Shown: positions 1 to 6,247 of the stretch, in pieces | Layout of the letters: each line of letters begins with the position of its first letter | Position numbering within the stretch: position 1 is the first letter of the stretch | From: Lachnospiraceae bacterium | GTDB lineage: Bacteria > Bacillota_A > Clostridia > Lachnospirales > Lachnospiraceae | DNA: 6,247 nt | Reading direction: 5' to 3' | Assembly (NCBI GenBank): GCA_009774655.1 | Contig: VSOD01000254.1 | Span: 1 to 6,247 of the forward strand | Made by a program: the position numbers and the translations under genes | The notes under the pieces: model-generated | The model's input: the letters and a program-made list of their open reading frames with translations, nothing else | The model's database searches: none | Told to the model about the DNA's origin: nothing

Positions 1-1490
1 AATTCCCTGATTCCCGCCGGATAGTTCCTTTTTTTGATCTGTTCGATGGCACTTTCGGCCGACTGATTCCACTTCAGTTCGATCACCAGTGCGGGAAGCA
101 CAGAACCCTTTTTCGGCAGATATACAAGATCCGCATAACCGCTGCCCGCCGGCAACTCCTCGAACAGCACATACTCATCTCCGTAACTGAAATACGCACG
201 CTTGATCACACTGCGCATCGCCTGCTCATTGTTATAATAAAGCGGCGCTTCTTCCGCATGGATCTTCTCAATCTGCGCGGCCACCGCCTCCGCATTTTCC
301 TCCACGGTATTGTAAAGAAGCTGATCACTCTCCCGAATCCGACGGATGATATCGTCACGCCTCACATCACGGACGACTCGGGCAAACTCCTGCCGTATTT
401 CCTCATTGGGTATGCGGGCCTGGCCCGTCACTTCATCATAGGCCAGATAACCGAGATGGATCAGCAGCGTCAGCACGTCATCCCGATTCTTAAATGTCAC
501 GAAATCATTGTTGAATCCATTCACATCCACCCTGACGGTGCCGCCGCCGATCAATTCCGCCACAATTTCCGACATACCATCAAAATCCAGACTGATATAC
601 CCCATCAGACTTTCCGCAGTCGAAGTCTGCGTCCAATAGGAGCGAAAACTCTTATTATGAACAGCTTTCATAACTGAATTGGGATTATACACAGAAGCGA
701 CACTGCAAAAAGCATAACCGTCATACCAGCGCTTCATTCCTGCAAAATCACACTGGTACTCTATGCAAAGTTTCCGCACCTCCTGTTCCGTAAATCCCAC
801 ATAATCTGCAAATTTACCCGGCGAGATTACCGAAAATTCCATAAAATCAGAAATTGCCGACTGCGATCCGTCCCGCTTAACCGGCAGAATCCCCGTCATA
901 TACACTGCCGCAAAAATCCTGTTCGTCGTACCACTGCTCTTAAACAGCATCCGCAGAAACTCCAGATATTCCCGCTGCAGTTCCGGCGCTTCCCGGACAG
1001 GCGCATCCCATTCATCAATGATCATGATAAATTTATTCCCTGTCAGCTCCGTGGCCCGGATCATGGTCGTGGGCAGTTCATTACTCACTTCCAGCGACGG
1101 ATAGGCCGCTTCCAATTCCTCCGTGATCTTCTCACTGACATAAGCGGCCACATTCCGGTATCCATCCGTAAACGGCTTTACATACGTCAGATCCAGATAG
1201 ATCACATCATACTGATTCAGATACTTCCTGTAACTTCCGTTGAAGTTCTTATTTTCCGCAATCTCCAGATCATCAAACAGTCCCGCAGAATCGCAGCATT
1301 TGTCATAATAGGCGCATAACATCTGCGCCGCAAAAGATTTCCCGAAACGGCGCGGCCTGCTGACACAAGTCAGACGTCTCGGCGTCTCGATCGTCTCATT
1401 GACCAGACTGATAAGGCCGCTTTTATCTATATAAATATCATTTCTGATTCCGGCAAATCCGCTGTTGCCGGGATTCAGGTAAGTTCCCAT
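1..1490 (-). CDS. AAA-ATPase_like / PD-(D/E)XK nuclease family protein (DUF1703 type), 3' end cut by window
   Basis: I translated this frame by hand; it is open for 496 residues and runs off the left edge without a stop. The N-terminal half is an AAA-ATPase_like domain. It has a degenerate Walker A (RPRRFGKS, about residues 45-52), a Walker B (FIMIIDEWD, 154-162), and a sensor-like TGILPVK near 199-205. The middle carries the family signatures WYDGY (255-259), YNPNSV (268-273) and YWTQTS (285-290). The C-terminal part is a PD-(D/E)XK nuclease core: NNEQ near 420, YADLVYL with Asp454, and ELKW with Glu471 and Lys473. Family proteins usually end about 30-60 residues later, so only the tail is missing. 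All catalytic-type residues look intact. The ATG at 1490 follows GGGCGGTGA and lies 12 bases after the upstream stop, implying co-transcription. The family has many near-identical copies in gut Firmicutes and Bacteroidetes; its biological role is not established. Family call is secure, function is not. Confidence 0.93.
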   Translation of the reverse strand, partial: MGTYLNPGNSGFAGIRNDIYIDKSGLISLVNETIETPRRLTCVSRPRRFGKSFAAQMLCAYYDKCCDSAGLFDDLEIAENKNFNGSYRKYLNQYDVIYLDLTYVKPFTDGYRNVAAYVSEKITEELEAAYPSLEVSNELPTTMIRATELTGNKFIMIIDEWDAPVREAPELQREYLEFLRMLFKSSGTTNRIFAAVYMTGILPVKRDGSQSAISDFMEFSVISPGKFADYVGFTEQEVRKLCIEYQCDFAGMKRWYDGYAFCSVASVYNPNSVMKAVHNKSFRSYWTQTSTAESLMGYISLDFDGMSEIVAELIGGGTVRVDVNGFNNDFVTFKNRDDVLTLLIHLGYLAYDEVTGQARIPNEEIRQEFARVVRDVRRDDIIRRIRESDQLLYNTVEENAEAVAAQIEKIHAEEAPLYYNNEQAMRSVIKRAYFSYGDEYVLFEELPAGSGYADLVYLPKKGSVLPALVIELKWNQSAESAIEQIKKRNYPAGIRE

Positions 1491-1502
1491 TTCGTCACCG
1501 CC

Positions 1503-2807
1503 CTATTTCATTTTCCTGCGGCGACTCGACACCTCTTTATACAGCTCCTTGTCGTCGCCTTTCTTTAACAACTGCAGTAAAACATCCATCCATTCCTGAC
1601 ATTGATAATGAATGGAATATCTTTCATCGTATTCCCGAAATGTCTCCGTTCCTTCTTTCCCGGCCTTCTCCACAAATTTTGCATAGGCCTCCTTAAGATA
1701 AAGCCGCTTTCTCTTCTCTATCGTTTCCTCCGATTCCCTGTGCCATATGGGAATCGCCCTGTGGTGCAGCGCAAGATAGACCAGTTTATCAATCTCTATG
1801 CTTTCAGCGTCAAAATAATCCTCCAGATATACCCTGCCGGCTTCTCTTACCTGAGCCGGACCCGGATATTCTTCCAGCCATTTTTTCCTGTCCTGCTCGC
1901 TCTCGATCAGATCCACCGGTGGTTTTGGCTTGTTCAGACAGCATTTCTTATATTTCTTACCGCTTCCGCATGGGCATGGATCATTTCTGCCCACCTTTAT
2001 CTCTTTACTCTTTCGGTTGTAATCTGCATCCACCTTTCGGATATAGTCCCTCAGCGCTTTTTCATCCAAACTATCCTTCGGTTCCTGCTCAAACATCGCC
2101 CAGCTCCGTAATCCGGCAGCCTTAACCGGCGTTTTGCAAAACCGTTCTTTATGCGGATGATATTGAAACATCATATCAACGCAATCGTCATACTTCCCTA
2201 TCGTAAATTCCTCTATCCTGTCCGTTTTATAAAGCCACCTGATCTCCGGAAACATATCCGCAAAATGGCAATCGCAGATCATAGCCGCCAATCTGCTGTA
2301 AATATATCCGCCGATTTCCTTTTTCCCGTGCACCAGCTCTCTGATGAAACCCTGCAGTTCTTCTCTTTCCAATTCACCATCCAGATACAGCTGCCCCATC
2401 ACATCCAGCATTGCGCATCTCACATATTCATTGATATCACAATTCCTGACCGAACTTTTCAGCAGGTCGAGATCCCCATTATAGGTGTTGTAAAGAATAT
2501 CATTAAACCCTTCTGTAGCAAGATCCCCGATCAGACAATCCAGTGTATCCTCCGGCAGAGATGCCAGTTCCATGATCAGGGAGAAACAACTCCTCTCCTG
2601 AAATTCGCCCAGAAAAAACAGGGCAAAAAAATGCAGCTCGTAATCATCTTCCAAATCCCCTTTTTCAAGAATCGCCTTCTCTATCGCCGCACGCAGATAA
2701 GGCAGGGCGGCCTCTCTATTTTCGCTTATCGTCCGGAATGCCTCCGCCGGAAAGGTTTTGCTCCTGTAAGTGATCTCCTCTATCGCTTTCTCTACTGATT
2801 TCTGCAT
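1503..2807 (-). CDS. DUF1186 and SEC-C zinc-motif protein
   Basis: This is a soluble, mostly helical protein of 434 residues. Residues about 4-235 match the DUF1186 pattern: EAIEEITYRSKTFP-like opening, then HFFALFFLGEF, then LIGDLATEGF and NEYVRCAMLD, reminiscent of helical-repeat proteins. A SEC-C motif follows at about 272-291 (VGRNDPCPCGSGKKYKKCCL), with the C-x-C-x8-C-C ligands all present; such motifs bind zinc and in SecA contact SecB and ribosomes. The remaining 140 residues are charged and helical and contain LALHHRAIPIW. No signal peptide or membrane segment is seen, so it is cytoplasmic. I chose ATG 2807 because AAAGGAAG lies 7 bases upstream; a longer GTG start at 2825 would place that ribosome binding site inside the gene. 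It sits 14 bases after the CPBP gene and 12 before the ATPase gene, so it is the middle of a three-gene unit. Molecular function is unknown; a zinc-dependent adaptor or chaperone-like role is a guess. Confidence 0.92.
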   Translation of the reverse strand: MQKSVEKAIEEITYRSKTFPAEAFRTISENREAALPYLRAAIEKAILEKGDLEDDYELHFFALFFLGEFQERSCFSLIMELASLPEDTLDCLIGDLATEGFNDILYNTYNGDLDLLKSSVRNCDINEYVRCAMLDVMGQLYLDGELEREELQGFIRELVHGKKEIGGYIYSRLAAMICDCHFADMFPEIRWLYKTDRIEEFTIGKYDDCVDMMFQYHPHKERFCKTPVKAAGLRSWAMFEQEPKDSLDEKALRDYIRKVDADYNRKSKEIKVGRNDPCPCGSGKKYKKCCLNKPKPPVDLIESEQDRKKWLEEYPGPAQVREAGRVYLEDYFDAESIEIDKLVYLALHHRAIPIWHRESEETIEKRKRLYLKEAYAKFVEKAGKEGTETFREYDERYSIHYQCQEWMDVLLQLLKKGDDKELYKEVSSRRRKMK

Positions 2808-2814
2808 TACTCTT

Positions 2815-2822
2815 CTTCCTTT
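2815..2822 (-). promoter_or_regulatory. Ribosome binding site of the DUF1186/SEC-C gene
   Basis: AAAGGAAG on the minus strand lies 7 bases before ATG 2807 and overlaps the last base of the CPBP stop codon. A ribosome finishing the CPBP gene would stop on top of it, so translational coupling is plausible. Confidence 0.75.
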
Positions 2823-3865
2823 CACAAAATATGCTGCTCTGTTGATACTTCTTTTTCTTCCCTGTACAAAAGGTACAAAAGAATTCCCGCCACTGCAATA
2901 AACCCGGCTCCGCCGATCAGTCCCGTGGGCGCCGGCCCCAGGAAGACATTGTAGGGACGTTCCGGTGAGGTAAACAAAATTCCCACAGAGGCAAATCCAT
3001 TCAGGGTGCTATGTCCCATGACGGCCGGAATACAGCTTTTCGTCTTGATCGTAACATAGGACAGGATAATCCCCATCACAGTACAGAAAAGGCACATAGC
3101 CAGGATTCCCGTAAAAGGATAGCCGACATAATCGACGCCATAGTTATGTCCGATAACGGTCAGCGGAAGATGCCAGAGTCCCCAGATCACCCCGCTTAAA
3201 AGAACGGCCGGCACCACCTTAAACTGTTTCATCATCCGCGGCAGCAGAAATCCCCGCCAGCCCCATTCCTCGCCGAAACAGTTCAGCAGATTTGCAAAAG
3301 GTGCAATCATCGCTCCCATCGCAAGCTGTACCACCACTACCTGCTGCACCTGCGCCTGTGTAGATTCCAGTCCCTGCGCCTCAAAGAGCGCTTTCATAGT
3401 TCCAAACCCCACATCAAACTGCTCCCGGAAGATCAGGAAATACAATGCCGCGCCAAAAAGGATCAGCAGATCAAAACCGAGCCACACCAATCCGTAATAT
3501 CGCAGATTCTTTTTCAGGTCGATCGTAAGCATCATACTTCTCAACGTAAGTCTCTCTTTCGTCAGCAGACGCGTGAGCAGGGCGCCCAGCGCCGGAAGAA
3601 ACATCACACTGGCGATCACACTCTGTACAATATAAGCCTGCTGCGCATCTGCATTTTTAGCCATGGGCATAATGCCGAAAATCTCCACAACATAGGTCAA
3701 CACAAACGTGATCAGCAGGTAGAGGCCGATCTGCTTAAGGTTCCTTTTCTTTTCTTCCTCGGGCGTCAGTTTCGGAGCGGGTTTAGCGCCGCCTGCACCG
3801 TTACCCTGTTTATTGAATTTTTTCCAGATTTCCTGCATCTCCTGTTGGTTATGATCCGTATCCAT
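2822..3865 (-). CDS. CPBP family intramembrane metalloprotease (Abi/CAAX-prenyl protease-like)
   Basis: This is a 347-residue multi-pass membrane protein with all three CPBP (Rce1-like) motifs. Motif 1 is EEWGWR (Glu199, Glu200, Arg204). Motif 2 is WGLWH (His232, with Trp228 where the consensus often has Phe). Motif 3 is HSTLN (His285, Asn289). These residues form the metal and catalytic site inside the membrane, so it is probably active. Hydrophobic segments lie at about 45-65, 80-101, 122-146, 176-196, 216-235, 251-275 and 316-334. The first 43 residues are a soluble, charged, Gly/Ala/Pro-containing tail with no signal peptide. ATG 3865 was chosen because GGGAGGAG stands 5 bases upstream; the same frame is open to 4009, but that extension would cross the promoter and ribosome binding site. 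Known relatives process prenylated proteins or give bacteriocin self-immunity; the bacterial substrate is usually unknown, and so here. It leads the CPBP, SEC-C and ATPase unit. Confidence 0.95.
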   Translation of the reverse strand: MDTDHNQQEMQEIWKKFNKQGNGAGGAKPAPKLTPEEEKKRNLKQIGLYLLITFVLTYVVEIFGIMPMAKNADAQQAYIVQSVIASVMFLPALGALLTRLLTKERLTLRSMMLTIDLKKNLRYYGLVWLGFDLLILFGAALYFLIFREQFDVGFGTMKALFEAQGLESTQAQVQQVVVVQLAMGAMIAPFANLLNCFGEEWGWRGFLLPRMMKQFKVVPAVLLSGVIWGLWHLPLTVIGHNYGVDYVGYPFTGILAMCLFCTVMGIILSYVTIKTKSCIPAVMGHSTLNGFASVGILFTSPERPYNVFLGPAPTGLIGGAGFIAVAGILLYLLYREEKEVSTEQHIL

Positions 3866-3870
3866 AGATG

Positions 3871-3878
3871 CTCCTCCC
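3871..3878 (-). promoter_or_regulatory. Ribosome binding site of the CPBP gene
   Basis: On the minus strand GGGAGGAG is followed by CATCT and then the ATG at 3865. This strong site decides the start in favour of 3865 over upstream in-frame start codons. Confidence 0.85.
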
Positions 3879-3956
3879 TTTCTCATTCCGGTACAATATA
3901 GTTTCCGTTGATATACCCTGACAGCCAGTCGGATATTGTCCATCTGTCTTAGATAT

Positions 3957-3985
3957 ACTATACAATATTTTCCTGTCTCCTGCAA
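3957..3985 (-). promoter_or_regulatory. Candidate sigma-A promoter for the CPBP/SEC-C/ATPase unit
   Basis: On the minus strand there is TTGCAG (-35, 3980-3985; only the TTG matches consensus), a 17-base spacer, and TATAGT (-10, 3957-3962; 5 of 6 match). Transcription would start near 3950 and leave a leader of about 85 bases before ATG 3865. It is well placed, downstream of the terminator of the previous operon and in an AT-rich patch. The weak -35 suggests low or activator-assisted expression. The region has other TATA-like words, so the exact start is uncertain. Confidence 0.45.
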
Positions 3986-4037
3986 ACCGTCATACAATAC
4001 TGCTGCCACTTTTTATAACCACTCGTTACAGTTCACG

Positions 4038-4066
4038 AAAAAGGAGTGCAGTTTTCACCACACTCC
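4038..4066 (-). terminator. Rho-independent terminator of the glycosidase operon
   Basis: Read on the minus strand, GGAGTGTGGT pairs with ACTGCACTCC (10 pairs, two of them G-T wobbles) around a GAAA tetraloop, followed directly by TTTTT. It begins about 25 bases after the glycosidase stop codon. The plus-strand reading has no T-run after the stem, so it acts in one direction. It separates the sugar operon from the CPBP unit. Confidence 0.9.
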
Positions 4067-4090
4067 CCTGAAATTTCCCACTCTCTGTAT

Positions 4091-5644
4091 TTATCCCGCC
4101 TTACGAACCCGCAGTGCCATATACTGATTCCCCGGCAGCTCGATCTTACAGATTCCTCGCTTTACTCCCATGGGCGTGATCGTCATATTCCACGTATCGA
4201 TCACATCCACCTCATAATCCGTATCCTCCGGAAGCACAAGCTGTCTGTACGTCGGCTGGCAGACACCCAGATAATGAATGGCATAATCATAGCAGATGCC
4301 CCAGCCTTCGCCCACATGGCCGCCGGCATATCCTACCACCTCGTCAAAGATACCCTCGCCCTTGGTCAGATAACCGCCCGGCACATCCTGCAGGACATCC
4401 AACAGAAACCGCAGTCTCGCCGGACTCTCTCCCTTTAAGATACCGCCGTGGGACCACCAGAGAATATCCTCCGGATCCATAAAAGTCTCGCCGTGGCCGC
4501 AGTGGCCGCCCCGCACGAACGCCTCCCAGAATCTTCTCACCAGTTCCTCACCGGTGATATTGCCCCAGCCCAGGCCGATATTGCCTTCATAACAGATCTC
4601 GTCCCACACAACCGGCTTTCCGTATTTCTCCACGAACTGATCCGTATCCTCGGTGGTCCGGTAGAAATCCACTCTCTGCAGAGAACAGTGAGTCACCCAA
4701 TCCCTGGAAAAGTCATAGTTTGGTCCGCCGTTATGTACCGACAACAGCCTGTGGAACGGGTCATTGGAAGACACCACCTGACCGTAACGCTCCCAGTCCT
4801 CCAGCGTCTTGATCCTGATAAAGTCAAACTCGTTGGCCAGCGACCACCATACATTCCGGTAAGCGCCGTATCTCGCCACCACATATCTCAAATACCAGTC
4901 ACAGGCATCCTTGTCCATTTCATTTAAGCCCCACTTATCGTAAGGGTGCATCAGGATCATGTCCGCCTCGATGCCCAGCTCCATCAGCTGTGCGATCCGC
5001 ATATCATAACGTCTGAAATGCTCCACATTCGGTCTCGTATAATCAAAACCGTAATCCTGCTCCGTCTCCTGCATCCCCGGAAATCTCATGCGGCAGGACT
5101 TCTCCTGCTCCACCCGCTCCGGATCCAGTCCCTCGCCATTTCCTCTCTCAAAAGGGTAAGTCAGCGGCTCTTTTCTGTTAAACTCATAGAACTTGGGGAA
5201 GAAACAGAACCTGATCTTGTTAAACGCATTGTTCTTCAAGGTCTCCAGCGTCTGCTCCTGCCGCTTCATCGGCTGATTCACCCACGCATAGCAGGTCGTC
5301 CCAATCGAATAGTAGGGCGTATGATCCGCATACCCAAGATGCGTCTTATCCACCACCACTACCGGTCCGTGGTTCTTCTCAGACGGCGCCACTACCTCAA
5401 AGGCGCCTTCCGCATTCTCAATCACATCTGCAAAATTTCCTTCCACCTTATACGTATAAGCGCCCTCGTAAGACGGCATAAATCTCGCCCTGTAGACACC
5501 GTCCCCATCGTAGAAGCCGTTAACCCGGATCTCTTCCTTCTCTCCCTTAAACGTAACCGTCATCGCGTAATCGCGAAACGGATTCCCGTCGCTTTTGCCC
5601 CTGCTGCTGACTTCAAAAAGTCCCCATTTCTCTACCTGCTGCAT
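4091..5644 (-). CDS. Glycoside hydrolase with DUF5060 and apiosidase-like DUF4038 domains
   Basis: This is a 517-residue enzyme of the (beta/alpha)8-barrel type. Residues about 3-85 are a DUF5060 beta-sandwich (WGLFEVSSRGKSDGNPF, then GFYDGDGVYRARFMP). Residues about 95-420 are the DUF4038 apiosidase-like barrel, with YYSIGTTCYAWV near 111-122. Candidate catalytic residues, by analogy with clan GH-A, are Glu272 as acid/base in WWSLANEFD and Glu349 as nucleophile in VVWDEICYEGN; His304 in VHNGG also fits the active site. A short beta-rich C-terminal domain follows, probably DUF5605. There is no signal peptide, so it should act in the cytoplasm on small imported glycosides rather than on polymers. 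ATG 5644 is preceded by AGGAGG at 8 bases; a GTG at 5668 in frame would put that site inside the gene. It lies 34 bases after a glycerol-kinase-like sugar kinase, supporting a hydrolyse-then-phosphorylate pathway. The true substrate is not readable from sequence; apiosides are one option. Confidence 0.93.
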   Translation of the reverse strand: MQQVEKWGLFEVSSRGKSDGNPFRDYAMTVTFKGEKEEIRVNGFYDGDGVYRARFMPSYEGAYTYKVEGNFADVIENAEGAFEVVAPSEKNHGPVVVVDKTHLGYADHTPYYSIGTTCYAWVNQPMKRQEQTLETLKNNAFNKIRFCFFPKFYEFNRKEPLTYPFERGNGEGLDPERVEQEKSCRMRFPGMQETEQDYGFDYTRPNVEHFRRYDMRIAQLMELGIEADMILMHPYDKWGLNEMDKDACDWYLRYVVARYGAYRNVWWSLANEFDFIRIKTLEDWERYGQVVSSNDPFHRLLSVHNGGPNYDFSRDWVTHCSLQRVDFYRTTEDTDQFVEKYGKPVVWDEICYEGNIGLGWGNITGEELVRRFWEAFVRGGHCGHGETFMDPEDILWWSHGGILKGESPARLRFLLDVLQDVPGGYLTKGEGIFDEVVGYAGGHVGEGWGICYDYAIHYLGVCQPTYRQLVLPEDTDYEVDVIDTWNMTITPMGVKRGICKIELPGNQYMALRVRKAG

Positions 5645-5652
5645 AAAAACAA

Positions 5653-5658
5653 CCTCCT
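5653..5658 (-). promoter_or_regulatory. Ribosome binding site of the glycosidase gene
   Basis: A perfect AGGAGG on the minus strand sits 8 bases before ATG 5644 and lies in the 34-base gap after the kinase stop. It rules out the GTG at 5668 as the start. Confidence 0.9.
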
Positions 5659-5678
5659 CGCTTTTCACCTGTTACCTC

Positions 5679-6247
5679 TTATTTGCCGGTTCTGATCAGC
5701 CCTACCGCATTCTGATACCCCGCAAACTTCTTCTCCCGAACTTCCTGCGCCATCTGCGGCGTTACCTGCTTCCAGCTTATGGTATCAAAAATTTCTTCTC
5801 CCCACAAGCCCAATGCCATACCCGCCATGAAGGCCGCTCCTGTGCCCGACAGTTCTTCGATCGTCGATATCGCAACCTCGCTGCCCGCGATATCGCTCTG
5901 GAACTGCATCAGATACCGGTTCTTCGTGGGACCGCCGTCCACCCGCAAAACCTCGATCCGCTTCTGCGAATCTTTCTCCATGGCCCGGACAATATCGGTG
6001 ATCTGATAAGCGATACTTTCCAATGCCGCCCTTGTTAACTCAGCCTTGCCCGTCGTCCTGTCCATGCCGATCATAGCCGCTCTGGCGCTGCTGTCCCAAT
6101 AAGGCGCCCCCAGTCCGGTAAACGCCGGCACCAGATAGAGCCTATCGTCCTGATTCGCCTCATACGCCAGTGCTTCCGTCTCGGCCGCGCTTGCGATCAG
6201 CTTCACATCATCTTTTAACCAGGAAATGACCGCTCCCGTATAGTTCA
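5679..6247 (-). CDS. Glycerol-kinase-like FGGY carbohydrate kinase, C-terminal part (5' end outside window)
   Basis: The frame is open from the right edge and gives 188 residues, about the last third of a roughly 500-residue FGGY kinase. It would transfer phosphate from ATP to a polyol or ketose in the cytoplasm. It aligns by eye with the C-terminal domain of glycerol kinase: VISWLKDDVKLI near 6-17, VPAFTGLGAPYWD near 39-51, ALESIAYQITDI, then RVDGG (about 101-105) and LMQFQSDI, and the nucleotide-binding GTGAAFMAG near 134-142. Differences from typical GlpK (Pro-Thr-Lys after the DGG, SGTGAA in place of TALGAA, a short C-terminal tail) leave room for another substrate. The catalytic Asp and the substrate pocket of the N-terminal domain are not in the window, so substrate cannot be read. 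The GTG at 6206 is only an internal codon. It is followed after 34 bases by the glycosidase, so both belong to one operon whose promoter is further right. Confidence 0.93.
   Translation of the reverse strand, partial: NYTGAVISWLKDDVKLIASAAETEALAYEANQDDRLYLVPAFTGLGAPYWDSSARAAMIGMDRTTGKAELTRAALESIAYQITDIVRAMEKDSQKRIEVLRVDGGPTKNRYLMQFQSDIAGSEVAISTIEELSGTGAAFMAGMALGLWGEEIFDTISWKQVTPQMAQEVREKKFAGYQNAVGLIRTGK

Noticed and set aside
258..677. Plus-strand open frame of 139 codons opposite the ATPase-nuclease gene
   Set aside because: The minus-strand frame here carries continuous family motifs through to the window edge, so this is a shadow.
2151..2798. Plus-strand open frame of 215 codons opposite the SEC-C gene
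   Set aside because: Antisense shadow of a gene with a clear SEC-C motif and DUF1186 pattern; no family signature in its translation.
2716..2898. Minus-strand 60-codon frame bridging the CPBP end and SEC-C start
   Set aside because: It overlaps both real genes in another frame and has no ribosome binding site of its own or family similarity.
3866..4009. 48-codon upstream extension of the CPBP frame, starting at 4009
   Set aside because: It would run through the candidate promoter and place the strong GGGAGGAG inside the gene; the extension has no resemblance to CPBP N-termini. The ATG at 3865 explains the data better.
4693..4884. Minus-strand 63-codon frame inside the glycosidase gene
   Set aside because: It is an out-of-frame reading of the catalytic domain, with no independent start signal.
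4946..5695. Plus-strand open frame of 249 codons opposite the glycosidase
   Set aside because: It lies antisense to a well-supported enzyme gene, is rich in His, Arg, Leu and Ile as typical of shadow frames, and has no recognisable domain.

Overview
The window looks like part of a chromosome from an anaerobic gut-type Firmicute, most likely a Lachnospiraceae member. This is an inference from three things: strong AGGAGG-type ribosome binding sites, roughly balanced base composition, and the mix of families (a DUF5060/DUF4038 glycosidase, a CPBP protease with a soluble N-terminal tail, a DUF1186/SEC-C protein, and an AAA-ATPase_like/PD-(D/E)XK protein of the type common in these bacteria). No taxonomic marker gene is present. 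All five genes are on the minus strand, so transcription runs from high to low coordinates. The plus strand holds only shadow frames.

Right part (6247 to about 4038): a sugar-use operon that enters from outside the window. It contains the C-terminal part of a glycerol-kinase-like FGGY carbohydrate kinase. After 34 bases comes a complete, leaderless (therefore probably cytoplasmic) glycoside hydrolase with a DUF5060 N-terminal domain and an apiosidase-like DUF4038 catalytic domain. A clear rho-independent terminator (10-bp stem, GAAA tetraloop, T5) closes the unit. The likely logic is that a small imported glycoside is cleaved inside the cell and the sugar or its isomer is phosphorylated. One testable idea is D-apiose release followed by apulose phosphorylation.

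Middle and left part (about 3985 to 1): a second unit with its own plausible promoter. It holds a CPBP-family intramembrane protease, then (14 bases later) a DUF1186 protein with a SEC-C zinc motif, then (12 bases later) an AAA-ATPase_like protein with a PD-(D/E)XK nuclease domain that runs off the left edge. The tight spacing says these three are co-transcribed. No function is known for the set. A membrane protease, a zinc/adaptor protein and an ATPase-nuclease together could be a stress or defence module, but this is speculative.

I found no RNA genes, CRISPR array, insertion sequence or origin. No stretch over 300 bases lacks a gene; the longest non-coding gap is 3866-4090, which holds the terminator and the promoter region.
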